Below, piece after piece: positions 1 to 9,209 of a DNA stretch of 36,196 bases (within the stretch, counting starts at the first letter, position 1; every line of letters begins with the position of its first letter). Under the pieces are notes generated by a model. It searched no databases and was not told where the DNA came from. It worked only from the letters and a program-made list of their open reading frames with translations. A program made the position numbers and the translations under genes. Source of the DNA: Prevotellaceae bacterium (GTDB lineage Bacteria; Bacteroidota; Bacteroidia; Bacteroidales; Bacteroidaceae); assembly GCA_003150315.1 (NCBI GenBank), contig QAML01000023.1:1-36196 (forward strand), read 5' to 3'.

Positions 1-88
1 AAAAATACAAGGCATATATTTTAAAATATATGCCTTGTATTTTGAAATAAGTGCCTTATATTTTTTACGAAGTGCCTTGTGTTTTTTT
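1..88 (-). repeat. Dispersed 21-bp-unit element, copy R1
   Basis: Four 21-bp units carry the cores AAGGCA (9-14), TGCCTT (31-36), TGCCTT (52-57) and TGCCTT (73-78). Positions 2-22 and 23-43 form a perfect 42-bp palindrome with no loop. Read on the minus strand, the copy begins ACACAAGGCA and lines up unit by unit with the copies at 4254, 17726 and 29055. It lies just downstream of the panE-like gene and runs to the window edge, so any arm beyond it cannot be seen. Confidence 0.85.
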
Positions 89-122
89 CGGGTGTGCGGA
101 GAGCCTTGCTCCGTGTCCGCTT

Positions 123-1052
123 TTATGGCTTTTTATACTCTTGAAATTTCTTTGCCACTGCTTTGTATGTTGGCATTTCCAGACCAAGTTTTTCTCCTCT
201 TTGCAACATGTCGAACAGAAGTTCGTTTATCTCCGAATCGTGTCCCCTTTTCAGGTCTTTTTGCATGGAAGCGGTGGATGTCGGATCGAGATTGTCCATG
301 ACTTTTATATGTGTGGAGAGAAAATTTGCAGGGATGTTTATTCCCGATTTCCGACCTGTTGCTTCGGCTTCTTTGAGAAGGTTGACGAATGTGGTTCTTA
401 CTGTTTCGTTGTGCTGTACTTCGCTCATGGCAACATCGTAGTATGCGCCGGTACATGCCATCGCGGAAATAAAAGCCCATTTGCAGAACGTGTCGCGCAT
501 GATGTCGGAAGAAACACGTGCTTCAATGCCGCATTCTTTCAGGTCTTCGGCTATGGAAGCGAGGGTTTCGCTGCTTGCTGTTCCGTCCGGCATGTTGCCG
601 AAAACCACTCTGAAAATTTCGCCCTGCTGTGTTATTTCGCCGTCGGCGGTTTTCGTGCCAATTATGTATATACATCCTGCAAGGGTTTGGGCATCGGAAA
701 TGGCAGATGCGAGTTTCTCTCCCGTTCCAAACACGTTGAGCACGGGTATTATCACTGTTTGGGGAGTTGATGCCCGTTTAATCACATCGGTTACGGTGAA
801 AAGAGAATATCCTTTCACGCAAACAAATATGACATCAGCTTTTCCGTCAAAGTTTTCAGCCGAAAAGGCTTTTACGGGAACGTACATGTCGCCTTTCAAG
901 AAGGATTTCAAATGTATGCCTTCGACATTGATTTTCTGTAAATGACTGCCGCGTGCTATGCAGGTTACATCTTTTCCGCCCAAAGACATAAAAGAGGCTA
1001 TGGAACCTCCCACACCGCCGGTTCCTACTACGAGATATTTTCTTTTTGCCAT
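123..1052 (-). CDS. panE: Ketopantoate reductase family protein (PanE/ApbA-like)
   Basis: 309 aa, the usual length for 2-dehydropantoate 2-reductases, which use NADPH to reduce ketopantoate to pantoate in pantothenate and CoA synthesis. The N-terminus carries the Rossmann dinucleotide motif GTGGVGG (residues 11-17). The middle has CKWAFISAMACTGAY, where the Lys matches the family's catalytic lysine. The C-terminal helical domain has a DSEINEL segment with the expected Glu. Bacteroidetes carry several PanE-like paralogues, so the exact substrate is less certain than the family. It starts 4 bp after the TPR gene ends on the same strand, so it is probably the last gene of the ruvX-def-TPR unit. 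Repeat R1 follows its stop codon. Confidence 0.8.
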   Translation of the reverse strand: MAKRKYLVVGTGGVGGSIASFMSLGGKDVTCIARGSHLQKINVEGIHLKSFLKGDMYVPVKAFSAENFDGKADVIFVCVKGYSLFTVTDVIKRASTPQTVIIPVLNVFGTGEKLASAISDAQTLAGCIYIIGTKTADGEITQQGEIFRVVFGNMPDGTASSETLASIAEDLKECGIEARVSSDIMRDTFCKWAFISAMACTGAYYDVAMSEVQHNETVRTTFVNLLKEAEATGRKSGINIPANFLSTHIKVMDNLDPTSTASMQKDLKRGHDSEINELLFDMLQRGEKLGLEMPTYKAVAKKFQEYKKP

Positions 1053-1056
1053 GAAA

Positions 1057-3033
1057 TTATTGTTTGGAATTTTGTTTTATGGCACTGTATGCTTCGTAAA
1101 GTCCCAATTCTCCGGCTTTGCTGAGGTCTGCCAGGGCTTCCGTTTTCTTTGACAACGGAATTCTTGCCAACGCTCTATTGTAATAAGCCTCGGCAAATTT
1201 GGGATTTATTGAAATAGCTTTGCCGAAAAACAGCTCGGCATTGTTGTAGTCTTTAGCAGAAAGGTAAGCACAGCCGCGATTATACATTATATACTCGTTT
1301 GACGGCATGAGTTTTTCGGCAGCTTCGAGATCGTTCAACACTGACTGCAATCCCAAAAGATTAGCTCCGTGGGATTTCTCGGAATCTTCGGCATTGTTTT
1401 GAAATTCAATGATATATTGTTTCACAGCAGCACGCTCGAAGAAAGCGGAAGCATTGTTGGCATCCTTTTTCACGATCTTGTTCAGACAGTTAAGCGAAGA
1501 ATTGTAATCTTTTACGTCGCTGTAAAGAACAGCACAAGCCATGAGATTATGAACTTCGTTGCTGTCGGACTGCTGGGTGATGCGATTAATATCAGCAAAG
1601 AGATTGTCGATGTCATTCTGCGCGGCGGGCTTAATGGAATTGGTAAGTTTCACAGGACGTGAGGTTGTTTTTTTCTTATTCCATTTGTCGAGTCCCTGCC
1701 AATAGTGAGAAACCGAATTAAGAGCGTTTGTGGATTCGCGCGATGTGGAGAACGCGAACATCGGTTTGGCTTTAATTTCCACTTTTTTGTATTGCACTTT
1801 TCCGCGATAGTCGTTTGCGTATTTTTCTACGGCATTTGTGTCCTCTTCCACTACTATTTTCTGGTAGTCTTCTATGTTTATTTCGCGGCGGTTTCGGGTG
1901 CTTTTGTTTGCATAACGCTTATGGTTGAAAGTACGGTCGAGTTGTGCAATGAAAACTTTGCGTTCGTCGTTGGCAGCTCCTTTGCTGTCGCCAATTTTTC
2001 TGCGACAGCGTGCACGAAGTTCGTAACCCGTCCAAAAATGCGGGTATTCGCCTATAACTTTCGAGACATCTTTTATTGCCTGACGGTATCCGCCGGTTTT
2101 TTCAAGCAATACGGCGCGGTTGAAGAGTGCAAGCAGGTTATCCGGTTCGGTTTTCAGAACAAAATCAAAGTCTTGTATTGCGAGATTATCCTCACTTACC
2201 TGGGCACGAAGCAGTCCTCTGTTGTAATGGGCAAGGAAATTTTGCGGATCAACATTGATTGCGCTGTCGTAATCTGCCATTGCATCGCGCAGTTTCTTGT
2301 TGTGATAACGGATGAGTGCGCGGTTGATGTAATAATCGGGTATATTCGGCGAATACTTAATGGCATGCGTCAGCAACGTGTCGGCACTTTCGTAGTTTCC
2401 TTTGCTGAATGCAATCATTCCGCGTGCGCCCCACGCATCGCCGTTGTTGTGGTTCTTGCTTATGACATAGGCAAAGAGACTGTCGGCTTTTAATGTGTCT
2501 TTTAGCTGAAGGTTTACCTGGGCTTCTATTTCATAACATTTTGTGTAGGAAGGCCATTTTGCGTGCATCGTTTGCAGTTCTGCCACAGCTTCCGGGTATT
2601 GTTTTAAGTGTATTCTGCACAAAACGCGGTTGTACCATGACACTTGGTCGAGAGGCTTATACTCTATAACCTTGGAATAATCGTTTACGGCATCCTCGTA
2701 TTTGTCCTGTTTTATCCTGCAAAGCCCGCGAAGCTGATAACTGTCCTCTATGAAAGGATTCAAATCGATTGCTTTCGAACAATCTGCCTCCGCGCCGTGA
2801 TAATCTTCGAGATAGAATTTCGCTATTGCCCTAAAATAGTAGGGGGCATAGAGAAAAGGCTTGGCATTTATGATTTCGTTGAAATATTGTATGGAAAGCA
2901 CATAATCATCATAATAGAGCGCGTTGCGCCCTATGAGCATAACCCTGTCGGTGTTGATTTGTGCAGCCACCGCAAGGGGCAGTAGATATAGAAAAAGCAG
3001 AAACCTTTTCAATGTCTGGGGGAGCGGCATCAA
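1057..3033 (-). CDS. Secreted tetratricopeptide-repeat protein
   Basis: 658 aa. The N-terminus is a signal peptide (hydrophobic FLLFLYLLPLAVAAQ, probable cleavage after AVA), so the protein is exported to the periplasm or envelope. Two TPR blocks follow, at about residues 35-360 and 490-650, with typical units such as AEADCSKAIDLNPFIEDSY and ALIRYHNKKLRDAMADYDSA. They are separated by a lysine-rich, low-complexity linker (about 365-480) with no repeats. TPRs act as protein-binding scaffolds; nothing here shows an enzymatic function or names a partner. It sits between def and the panE-like gene with short spacers (35 and 4 bp). From memory, a TPR gene next to ruvX-def is common in Bacteroides, so the placement is probably conserved. 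Confidence 0.8.
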   Translation of the reverse strand: MMPLPQTLKRFLLFLYLLPLAVAAQINTDRVMLIGRNALYYDDYVLSIQYFNEIINAKPFLYAPYYFRAIAKFYLEDYHGAEADCSKAIDLNPFIEDSYQLRGLCRIKQDKYEDAVNDYSKVIEYKPLDQVSWYNRVLCRIHLKQYPEAVAELQTMHAKWPSYTKCYEIEAQVNLQLKDTLKADSLFAYVISKNHNNGDAWGARGMIAFSKGNYESADTLLTHAIKYSPNIPDYYINRALIRYHNKKLRDAMADYDSAINVDPQNFLAHYNRGLLRAQVSEDNLAIQDFDFVLKTEPDNLLALFNRAVLLEKTGGYRQAIKDVSKVIGEYPHFWTGYELRARCRRKIGDSKGAANDERKVFIAQLDRTFNHKRYANKSTRNRREINIEDYQKIVVEEDTNAVEKYANDYRGKVQYKKVEIKAKPMFAFSTSRESTNALNSVSHYWQGLDKWNKKKTTSRPVKLTNSIKPAAQNDIDNLFADINRITQQSDSNEVHNLMACAVLYSDVKDYNSSLNCLNKIVKKDANNASAFFERAAVKQYIIEFQNNAEDSEKSHGANLLGLQSVLNDLEAAEKLMPSNEYIMYNRGCAYLSAKDYNNAELFFGKAISINPKFAEAYYNRALARIPLSKKTEALADLSKAGELGLYEAYSAIKQNSKQ

Positions 3034-3068
3034 CGTTTCGCGGGATTGCGAAAAGGACGGCTGATGCG

Positions 3069-3632
3069 TTACTTCAAATGTCTGTTGAACTTTGTTTTAT
3101 ATGCGCAGCGGAAACTGCCGTGTGCTATGGCTTTCATCTTGCGGGCTATCATCTGTCTGCGCAGAGGGGAAATGATGTCGGTGAAGACATGTCCTTCGAG
3201 GTGCGAAAACTCGTGCTGCATGACACGTGCGAGGAATCCGTCTGCCCATTCGTCGTGTTCCTCGAAATTTTCGTCAAGATATTTTACGTGCACCTTTTTG
3301 GGGCGTACCACTTTCTCGTGTATTCCGGGAATACTCAGGCAGCCTTCGTCAATGGAGCATGTTTCTTCGCTTCCCTCTATGACACGGGCGTTGATATAGG
3401 TTTTGCGGAAATCTTTGTATTCGGGATAGTCGTCGGCAAGATCGCGCAGGTCTATTACCACAAGGCGTATGGGCAGACCTATCTGGGGAGCGGCGAGTCC
3501 CACACCCTCAGCGTTTTCGAGGGTTTCATACATGTTGGCTATGAGTTGCTTCAACTCGGGATATTCGGGGGTTATGTCTTCTGCCACCTGGCGCAAAACG
3601 GGTTCGCCATATACATAAATGGGTAGTTTCAT
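3069..3632 (-). CDS. def: Peptide deformylase
   Basis: 187 aa. It removes the formyl group from the N-terminal Met of nascent proteins. All three family motifs are present: GVGLAAPQIG (residues 43-52), EGCLS with the metal-binding Cys98, and QHEFSH with metal ligands His140 and His144 and catalytic Glu141. One oddity: the residue before the second His is Ser143, where most deformylases have Asp (HExDH). It is not a metal ligand, and TCG in the DNA is unambiguous, so activity is likely kept. It lies 9 bp after ruvX on the same strand, consistent with co-transcription. Confidence 0.93.
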   Translation of the reverse strand: MKLPIYVYGEPVLRQVAEDITPEYPELKQLIANMYETLENAEGVGLAAPQIGLPIRLVVIDLRDLADDYPEYKDFRKTYINARVIEGSEETCSIDEGCLSIPGIHEKVVRPKKVHVKYLDENFEEHDEWADGFLARVMQHEFSHLEGHVFTDIISPLRRQMIARKMKAIAHGSFRCAYKTKFNRHLK

Positions 3633-3641
3633 CTTTGTTGT

Positions 3642-4058
3642 TTATTTGGAGTTGCAGCTTTCCATGTAGGACTGCAAAATTATTGTTGCACTTATCTTAT
3701 CTACAAGAGCCTTGTTCTGTCTTTCTTTTTTACGCAATCCGCCGTCGAGCATGGCACGGTGCGCCAGTACGGATGTGAAACGCTCGTCGTAGAATTCAAC
3801 AGGTATGTTGACAGCCTTTTTAAGGTTGGCTGCAAATTCTTTTACGCGACCGGCATTCTCCGAAGGGACACCGTTCGGTTGCGTCGGCATTCCTATGATT
3901 ATGCGTTCAACTGTTTCTTTGGCGGTATAAGTCTTGATATAGTCCAGAAGCTTCGGAGTGTCAACTGTTTCAAGTCCCCCTGCAATTATTTGCAGGGGGT
4001 CACTTACGGCAACGCCTGTGCGGCGTTTGCCATAGTCTATCGACATTAATCTTGCCAC
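3642..4058 (-). CDS. ruvX: Putative pre-16S rRNA nuclease / Holliday junction resolvase (YqgF/RuvX)
   Basis: 138 aa, the usual length for this RNase H-fold family. It opens with SIDYGKRRTGVAVSDP, whose Asp is the first catalytic acid. VERIIIGMP follows mid-protein, then FYDERFTS, with the second acidic cluster, and a C-terminal DKISATIILQSYME with the last Asp. The family was first called a Holliday junction resolvase; in E. coli the main role appears to be maturation of the 16S rRNA 5' end. It is the first gene of the minus-strand group ruvX-def-TPR-panE. The 600 bp upstream holds repeat R2. Confidence 0.92.
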   Translation of the reverse strand: MARLMSIDYGKRRTGVAVSDPLQIIAGGLETVDTPKLLDYIKTYTAKETVERIIIGMPTQPNGVPSENAGRVKEFAANLKKAVNIPVEFYDERFTSVLAHRAMLDGGLRKKERQNKALVDKISATIILQSYMESCNSK

Positions 4059-4253
4059 GTTGTTACGGTTGATTTCCTTTTGCTTTGCAAAGTTATGAAA
4101 ATCTGCGTGTACTACAACTCGTGCTTCTGCAGATTTTTGACTCGGACGGATAAAGATGAGCTATATTAACAAAACCGTAAAGCGAATGTTCCGCGTGTGG
4201 CGGTTTGCGGGAATCGAAAATTCCGTTGTTTTTATTACATTTTACGAACACGC

Positions 4254-4342
4254 AAAAACACACAAGGCATCTTGTAAAAAATACAAGCCATATATTTTAA
4301 AATATGTGCCTTGTATTTTGAAATAAGTGCCTTATATTTTTT
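4254..4342 (+). repeat. Dispersed 21-bp-unit element, copy R2
   Basis: Four units in the order forward, forward, inverted, inverted: ACACAAGGCA, AATACAAGCCA, ATGTGCCTTGTA, AAGTGCCTTATA. It lies between two minus-strand genes, about 200 bp before the ruvX start and 320 bp past the nqrF stop. An arm (4341-4413) follows the array and aligns with the arm after R4, sharing TGATAAACAA and later GGTAA. Confidence 0.88.
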
Positions 4343-4605
4343 GCTATCTTAAGTATCTGATAAACAATAAGTTTTGTGTATTGTCAAAAAGAGAGGTAAT
4401 TGCTTGATTCTCACGGCGTTGTGAAAGGTACGTCTGTAAGGGCGGAAATCGGGTGCGGTGTGCGAAAAATCAGCCGGGTTCGGGTTTTCTTGTTCTCGAA
4501 TATTTGCGTTACGGCTTGCACATTCGCGAGCGACCGACAGGGGAGTGTTTCGGCATATTGGGGAAACAAAAATTGTAAAACGGGACATGCGCAACGGGAA
4601 GACGA

Positions 4606-4642
4606 AAACGGAGCAAATTGTGTGAAACAATCTGCTCCGTTT
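4606..4642 (-). terminator. Terminator of the nqr operon
   Basis: The inverted repeat AACGGAGCA/TGCTCCGTT, extended inward by ATTGT/ACAAT with one bulge around a 5-nt loop, starts 23 bp past the nqrF stop. On the minus strand it is followed by a T-rich run (TTTTCGTCTT), as expected of a factor-independent terminator. Confidence 0.75.
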
Positions 4643-4664
4643 GTGCCTTGTATGCTGCGTGATG

Positions 4665-5957
4665 TTATTTCTTCGGTGCGCCACCTCCGAAATCGTCAAA
4701 CATAATATCCTCGCGTTCCACGCCGAGAGAGTCAAGAAGTTTGGTAACTGCTCCTGTCATGGGCCCGGGACCGCAGAGGTAGTATTCTATGTCCTCGGGG
4801 GCGGGATGGTTTTTCAGATATTTCTCATACATCACCTGATGCACAAATCCCGGTGTGTATTCCACGTGTGCGGCATCGGCTTCCGGGTCGGGACGATCAA
4901 GCGCAAGATAGAATTTGAAATTGGGGAACTCTTTTTCGAGTGCGTGGAAGTCCTTGAGATAAAAGACTTCGGAAAGCGAACGTGCACCGTAGAAATACGA
5001 CATCTTGCGATCTGTTGTGTGTAGAGTCCGTGTCATGTGCATTATCTGGGCACGCAGCGGAGCCATGCCGGCACCTCCGCCAACCCATATCATTTCGCGT
5101 TTAGAATTGAAGCGTGGGTGGAAATCGCCGTAAGGACCTGACATAATAACTTTGTCGCCTGGTTTCAGCGTAAATATGTAGGAAGAAGCAATACCCGGCA
5201 TCACGTCCTGGAAACCAACCTGAGGTTTCGGTTTGAAAGGAGGTGTGGCTATTCTAACCGTGAGCATGAAACGATCACCTTCGGCAGGGTAATTAGCCAT
5301 TGAGTAAGCGCGGGTGGTAGGTACGGTGTTGGTACATTTGAGTGAGAATAGACCGAATTTTTGCCAAGCCGGCAAATAACGACCCAGACTATCTTTGTCA
5401 ATATCCTTGTCATAGTCCATAGTATATGTGGGAATTTCAATCTGCGCATAGCTTCCGGGAAGAAAATCCATGTGTGCGCCTTCGGGAAGAGCCACTATGA
5501 ATTCTTTTATGAACGATGCCACGTTGTTATTGGATACTACAGTGCACTCGTATTTCTTAACACCGAGAACCGATTGCGGAACTTTGATTTCCATGTCTCC
5601 CTTTACTTTCACCTGACAACCGAGACGGTAATGGTCAAGAAGCTCGCGGCGTGTGAAATGTGATTTCTCCACGTCAATAGCTTCGCCTCCGCCGCTAATA
5701 ACCTGGCATTTGCATTGTCCGCACGAACCTTTGCCGCCACATGCCGAGGAAAGATAAACTTTTTGTTCGGCAAGAGTGGAGAGCAGTGAAGCACCTTGCG
5801 GGACGGACAGCTTTTTCTGTCCGTTTATGGTTATGTTTACGTTGCCACTCGGTGTGAGGTATTTTTTTGCAATAAGGAGCAAAATGACCATGAGGATAAT
5901 CACTCCCCAAAACACTCCAATGCTTGATGTAATGAACATTATAATTGTCTGCGACAT
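4665..5957 (-). CDS. nqrF: Na+-translocating NADH:quinone reductase subunit F
   Basis: 430 aa, slightly longer than the roughly 410 aa of Vibrio NqrF. This is the electron entry subunit: it takes hydride from NADH onto FAD and passes electrons to a 2Fe-2S cluster. One N-terminal membrane helix (about residues 11-31) precedes a ferredoxin domain with cluster cysteines 73, 79, 82 and 114 (CGGKGSCGQC and LGC). The FAD domain has RAYSMANYP, the NAD-binding part has GGGAGMAPLR, and the C-terminus is FDDFGGG, all typical. It is the last gene of nqrABCDEF, 33 bp after nqrE, and is followed by a terminator at 4606-4642. Confidence 0.97.
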   Translation of the reverse strand: MSQTIIMFITSSIGVFWGVIILMVILLLIAKKYLTPSGNVNITINGQKKLSVPQGASLLSTLAEQKVYLSSACGGKGSCGQCKCQVISGGGEAIDVEKSHFTRRELLDHYRLGCQVKVKGDMEIKVPQSVLGVKKYECTVVSNNNVASFIKEFIVALPEGAHMDFLPGSYAQIEIPTYTMDYDKDIDKDSLGRYLPAWQKFGLFSLKCTNTVPTTRAYSMANYPAEGDRFMLTVRIATPPFKPKPQVGFQDVMPGIASSYIFTLKPGDKVIMSGPYGDFHPRFNSKREMIWVGGGAGMAPLRAQIMHMTRTLHTTDRKMSYFYGARSLSEVFYLKDFHALEKEFPNFKFYLALDRPDPEADAAHVEYTPGFVHQVMYEKYLKNHPAPEDIEYYLCGPGPMTGAVTKLLDSLGVEREDIMFDDFGGGAPKK

Positions 5958-5990
5958 ATTATTTGATTCTTGTTTTCTGTAGTGTGATGT

Positions 5991-6620
5991 TTATATATTC
6001 AGCCCCGAGAAGCACATGAAAGCCATTGCCATAAGTCCCACGGTGATGAAAGTTATTCCCAAACCTTGAAGATTCTTGGGAACATCGGAGTACGCCATTT
6101 TTTCACGGATTGCTGCCAGTCCCACAATGGCAAGAAGCCATCCGAGACCTGAACTGAATGCGTAAACAATAGAATCTCCCACTCCCGCAATAGCGCGTGC
6201 ATCCGTGGCAGGGTCCATTTCTATTCTTTGTTGCATGAAAAGCGACGCGCCCATTATGGCGCAGTTTACGGCAATAAGCGGAAGGAATATTCCCAATGCG
6301 TTATAGAGCGACGGAGAAAAGCGTTCCACTACCATTTCAACCAATTGCACTATGGCTGCAATCACGGCAATGAAAAGAATAAATGAAAGATATGTAAGAT
6401 CAACGCCAGGAAGAATGCAACCGGGAGCAAGAACTTTTGTCTGCAAAAGGTAATTTATCGGCACAGTTACCACCAGCACAAAAGTTACAGCGATTCCAAG
6501 TCCGAGCGAAGTCTTCAGGTTCTTTGACACGGCAAGGTAAGAACACATGCCGAGGAAAGAAGCAAAAATCATGTTATCCACAAAAACCGAGCGGATAAAC
6601 AATGCTATATCATGTTCCAT
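5991..6620 (-). CDS. nqrE: Na+-translocating NADH:quinone reductase subunit E
   Basis: 209 aa, almost entirely hydrophobic, with about six membrane helices. NqrE and NqrD are paralogous subunits of inverted topology that share an iron centre bound by cysteines between them; the [11 protein letters not shown] segment near the N-terminus carries one such Cys. Other typical NqrE stretches are [14 protein letters not shown] and YAFSSGLGW. It lies 37 bp downstream of nqrD. Confidence 0.96.
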   Translation of the reverse strand: MEHDIALFIRSVFVDNMIFASFLGMCSYLAVSKNLKTSLGLGIAVTFVLVVTVPINYLLQTKVLAPGCILPGVDLTYLSFILFIAVIAAIVQLVEMVVERFSPSLYNALGIFLPLIAVNCAIMGASLFMQQRIEMDPATDARAIAGVGDSIVYAFSSGLGWLLAIVGLAAIREKMAYSDVPKNLQGLGITFITVGLMAMAFMCFSGLNI

Positions 6621-6657
6621 TTCTTAATCTTAATAGGTTTTACAATACATAAAAGAC

Positions 6658-7287
6658 TTACTTCGACTTTTTATCGATAATGGTGTTGCTAATCCATATA
6701 ACGCAGCCGAGAATTATCAGAGCCATTGCCGGCGTAGTCATCATGCTGTTGTCGAGATAGCCGACATTATAAACTGCTTGAGGAATAAATCTGAAACCAA
6801 GCAGGCAGCCTGATCCGAGAATTTCGCGCACTCCGCCAACGATTACGAGGATGTATGCGTAGCCCAAGCCGTTTGCGAGACCGTCTATAAAGCTCGGCAG
6901 AGGAGAATGACTCATTGCAAAAGCTTCCAAACGCCCCATGAGGATACAATTGGTTATTATAAGTCCAACGTAAACGGATAATTTCACGCTCACATCGTAT
7001 GCTACGGCTTTCAAAACCATACTTACAATGGTAACAAGTGCTGCAACGACTACAAGTTGTACAATTATACGTATACGGTTGGGAATTGTTTTTCGAATAA
7101 GTGATACTATGAAGTTGCTCAAAGCCGTTATGACCGTTACGGAAAGTCCCATTACGATTGCAGGCTCAAGTTGCGACGTTACGGCAAGCGCAGAGCAAAT
7201 GCCGAGGATTTGTACCGTGATGGGATTATCTTTTCCCAATGGCGTATTAAACACTTCGCGGTTTTCCACTGAAAAGAATTTTGCCAT
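6658..7287 (-). CDS. nqrD: Na+-translocating NADH:quinone reductase subunit D
   Basis: 209 aa, integral membrane with about six helices, homologous to the RnfE family. The first segment VQILGICSALAVTSQLEPA contains the conserved Cys that helps hold the shared iron centre with NqrE. The loop NCILMGRLEAFAMSH is a typical NqrD/RnfE signature, followed by DGLANGLGYAYIL. It sits between nqrC (38 bp) and nqrE (37 bp). Confidence 0.96.
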   Translation of the reverse strand: MAKFFSVENREVFNTPLGKDNPITVQILGICSALAVTSQLEPAIVMGLSVTVITALSNFIVSLIRKTIPNRIRIIVQLVVVAALVTIVSMVLKAVAYDVSVKLSVYVGLIITNCILMGRLEAFAMSHSPLPSFIDGLANGLGYAYILVIVGGVREILGSGCLLGFRFIPQAVYNVGYLDNSMMTTPAMALIILGCVIWISNTIIDKKSK

Positions 7288-7325
7288 ATCTTATACCTTC
7301 TCTTAATTAGGTTTCTTATCTGTTT

Positions 7326-8030
7326 TTATTTATCCAAAAGAAACGCGCTGTATTTAGCTACACATTCGTGAATCATTTCGGTTACTCCGTTGCTTGTAAG
7401 GGTTGCTCCCGAAATTGCATCGCATTGGAAAGTTTCTTTCGAGGGTTCTTTCTTTTTTACAACGCTTAGCATTACAGTACTTTCACCGTCGGCAAAAAGT
7501 TTTTTCCCTATGAATTCCTTTTGGAAGCTTTCTTCTGTGATACGCGCTCCAAGTCCTGCGGTTTCGCTTTGGTGGCTGAAATATGCGCCGAACACTGTGT
7601 TTTTATCGTCATCAAGTGCTATGTATCCCCAAATAGGTCCCCATAGACCTTTTCCGTAAAGTGGTATTACGTATTTGGTTTGTCCGTTTACATAACATTG
7701 GTATAGGGGCAAATGATTGGCATCTATTTCTTTCGAACTTATTTTGAAACCATCTTCATCTTTGTCGGTTCCTTCTTTATATACACTGCCGTCGGTCCTT
7801 ATTATCTGGTCGTAGGTTACATATTTCTCATATTCGCTTTCCACTTGGTTATTGTCGAGATTACGAATGTTGAGCGAGGCGAGAATTTGCTTCTTTTTGT
7901 CGATACGTTCGTTTGACATTGAAGCAGGTTCAAGAGATTTTGAAACGAAAGCCAGCAGAAACGCCACTATCACTACTACTACAGAAGCGTAAACCAATGT
8001 ATAAACATTGCTGTTTGTATTTATCTTCAT
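7326..8030 (-). CDS. nqrC: Na+-translocating NADH:quinone reductase subunit C
   Basis: 234 aa. One N-terminal membrane helix (about residues 9-30) anchors a periplasmic flavin domain. Near the C-terminus SGATLTS contains the Thr (about residue 210) that carries covalently bound FMN in characterised NqrC, attached by the ApbE flavin transferase. ApbE is not encoded in this window. GLGARITEESFQ and GPIWGYIAL are also typical of the family. It starts only 5 bp after nqrB, suggesting translational coupling. Confidence 0.96.
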   Translation of the reverse strand: MKINTNSNVYTLVYASVVVVIVAFLLAFVSKSLEPASMSNERIDKKKQILASLNIRNLDNNQVESEYEKYVTYDQIIRTDGSVYKEGTDKDEDGFKISSKEIDANHLPLYQCYVNGQTKYVIPLYGKGLWGPIWGYIALDDDKNTVFGAYFSHQSETAGLGARITEESFQKEFIGKKLFADGESTVMLSVVKKKEPSKETFQCDAISGATLTSNGVTEMIHECVAKYSAFLLDK

Positions 8031-8035
8031 AAGTC

Positions 8036-9196
8036 TTATTTGTTAAGCGATTTCACTCTGTGCATACGACGTCGCACATTGCTTTGTACGAAGCAATAGT
8101 CTATTGCGGGGGCAAACATGTTCATCATTAAAATTGCGAACATCATGCCTTCGGGATAGCCGGGATTGAGAACTCTTATGGTAACTGCTATAATGCCGAT
8201 TAGCAAACCGTAAATATATTTGCCGCCTTCGGTTCGTGCGCTTGTAACCGGGTCGGTTGCCATAAATACTGCGCCGAAACAGAAACCTCCAAGCACAAGA
8301 TGCTCGTACCACGAGATTGTAGAAAGTCCGGCTGCGTGATAGAGAGCGGCTGCAATGCCTCCTCCCACAAAAACACTAAGCATTGTTTTCCAACTTGCAA
8401 TTCCGGTTATTAGCAGAATGGCTGCACCGATGAATATGGCTATTACGCTTGTTTCGCCAACGCTTCCCGGTATGAGACCTACTATTGAATCAATGAGCGA
8501 AACGTCCGGAGTTTGCCCTACACCTGCTTGTGCCAAAGGCGTGGCGGCTGTGAATGCTTCGGGAAGCTTGTTTCCCAAACCGAGAACGCTGTCATTTGCA
8601 ATCCATACCGTGTCGCCCGACATTTTCGAAGGGTAGGAAATGAACATGAATGCACGTGCCACGAGAGCCACATTGAATATGTTCATGCCGGTGCCACCAA
8701 AGATTTCTTTTGCAAATATTACTGCGAAAGCTATGGCCACTGCCATTATCCACAGAGGACAGTTCACGGGAAGAATCATAGGCACAATCAGTCCCGTAAC
8801 AAGGTATCCTTCCTGTATTTCCTCATGTTTCCATTGTGCAACGGCAAATTCTATTCCGAGTCCCACGATGTATGAAACAATAATCTTGGGAAGCATCACA
8901 AGAAAACCGTATGCAAACATTGTGAACCATGAAGCGTCAACCCCTGCTGCCTTGTAGTTTTGGAAGCCTATGTTGTACATTCCGAACAAAAGAGCGGGAA
9001 TCAGAGCAATAACCACAAACGACATTATTCGTTTGGAATCTATGGCATCGTGTATGGATACTCCTGATTTGGAAGTGACAGAAGGCACAAGAAGAAACGA
9101 TTCGAAACCTTCAAACACCGAGCGCAGCGGCTTTAATTTGCCTCCGTCTTCAAACTGCGGTCTTATCTTGTCGAGATAGTTTTTTATATTACTCAT
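8036..9196 (-). CDS. nqrB: Na+-translocating NADH:quinone reductase subunit B
   Basis: 386 aa with about ten membrane helices. In the characterised enzyme NqrB holds covalent FMN, riboflavin and the quinone site, and forms much of the Na+ path. The FMN attachment motif appears here as TAATPLA, putting the flavin on Thr219; the preceding S-G of the common S-G-A-T form is T-A, a modest variation. GGTGMNIFNVALVARAF and the C-terminal ATDPVTSARTEGGKYIYG are strong NqrB/RnfD signatures. It follows nqrA by 13 bp. Confidence 0.96.
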   Translation of the reverse strand: MSNIKNYLDKIRPQFEDGGKLKPLRSVFEGFESFLLVPSVTSKSGVSIHDAIDSKRIMSFVVIALIPALLFGMYNIGFQNYKAAGVDASWFTMFAYGFLVMLPKIIVSYIVGLGIEFAVAQWKHEEIQEGYLVTGLIVPMILPVNCPLWIMAVAIAFAVIFAKEIFGGTGMNIFNVALVARAFMFISYPSKMSGDTVWIANDSVLGLGNKLPEAFTAATPLAQAGVGQTPDVSLIDSIVGLIPGSVGETSVIAIFIGAAILLITGIASWKTMLSVFVGGGIAAALYHAAGLSTISWYEHLVLGGFCFGAVFMATDPVTSARTEGGKYIYGLLIGIIAVTIRVLNPGYPEGMMFAILMMNMFAPAIDYCFVQSNVRRRMHRVKSLNK

Positions 9197-9209
9197 ATCT
9201 TTTTATTTG

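Larger units (their letters stand above)
4059..4664. other. 606-bp intergenic region between ruvX and nqrF
   Basis: No convincing gene. It contains repeat R2 with its arm (4254-4413) and the nqr terminator (4606-4642). A 128-codon open frame crosses it on the minus strand but also runs through the end of nqrF and the repeat, and its arginine-rich product resembles nothing I know. The ruvX promoter should lie between 4059 and 4250; I see no clear TTTG/TAnnTTTG pair there. Confidence 0.6.

Noticed and set aside
51..770. Long plus-strand frame of 239 codons starting in repeat R1
   Set aside because: Antisense to the panE-like gene with a Cys/Phe-rich product; the 21-bp units simply stay open because 21 is a multiple of three.
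1705..2493. 262-codon plus-strand frame
   Set aside because: Antisense to the TPR gene; Val/Cys/Phe-rich product typical of a reverse-strand shadow.
4349..4735. 128-codon minus-strand open frame between nqrF and repeat R2
   Set aside because: It overlaps the real nqrF 3' end and its terminator, ends inside the repeat arm and has a composition with many Arg, Asn and His; a frame shadow.
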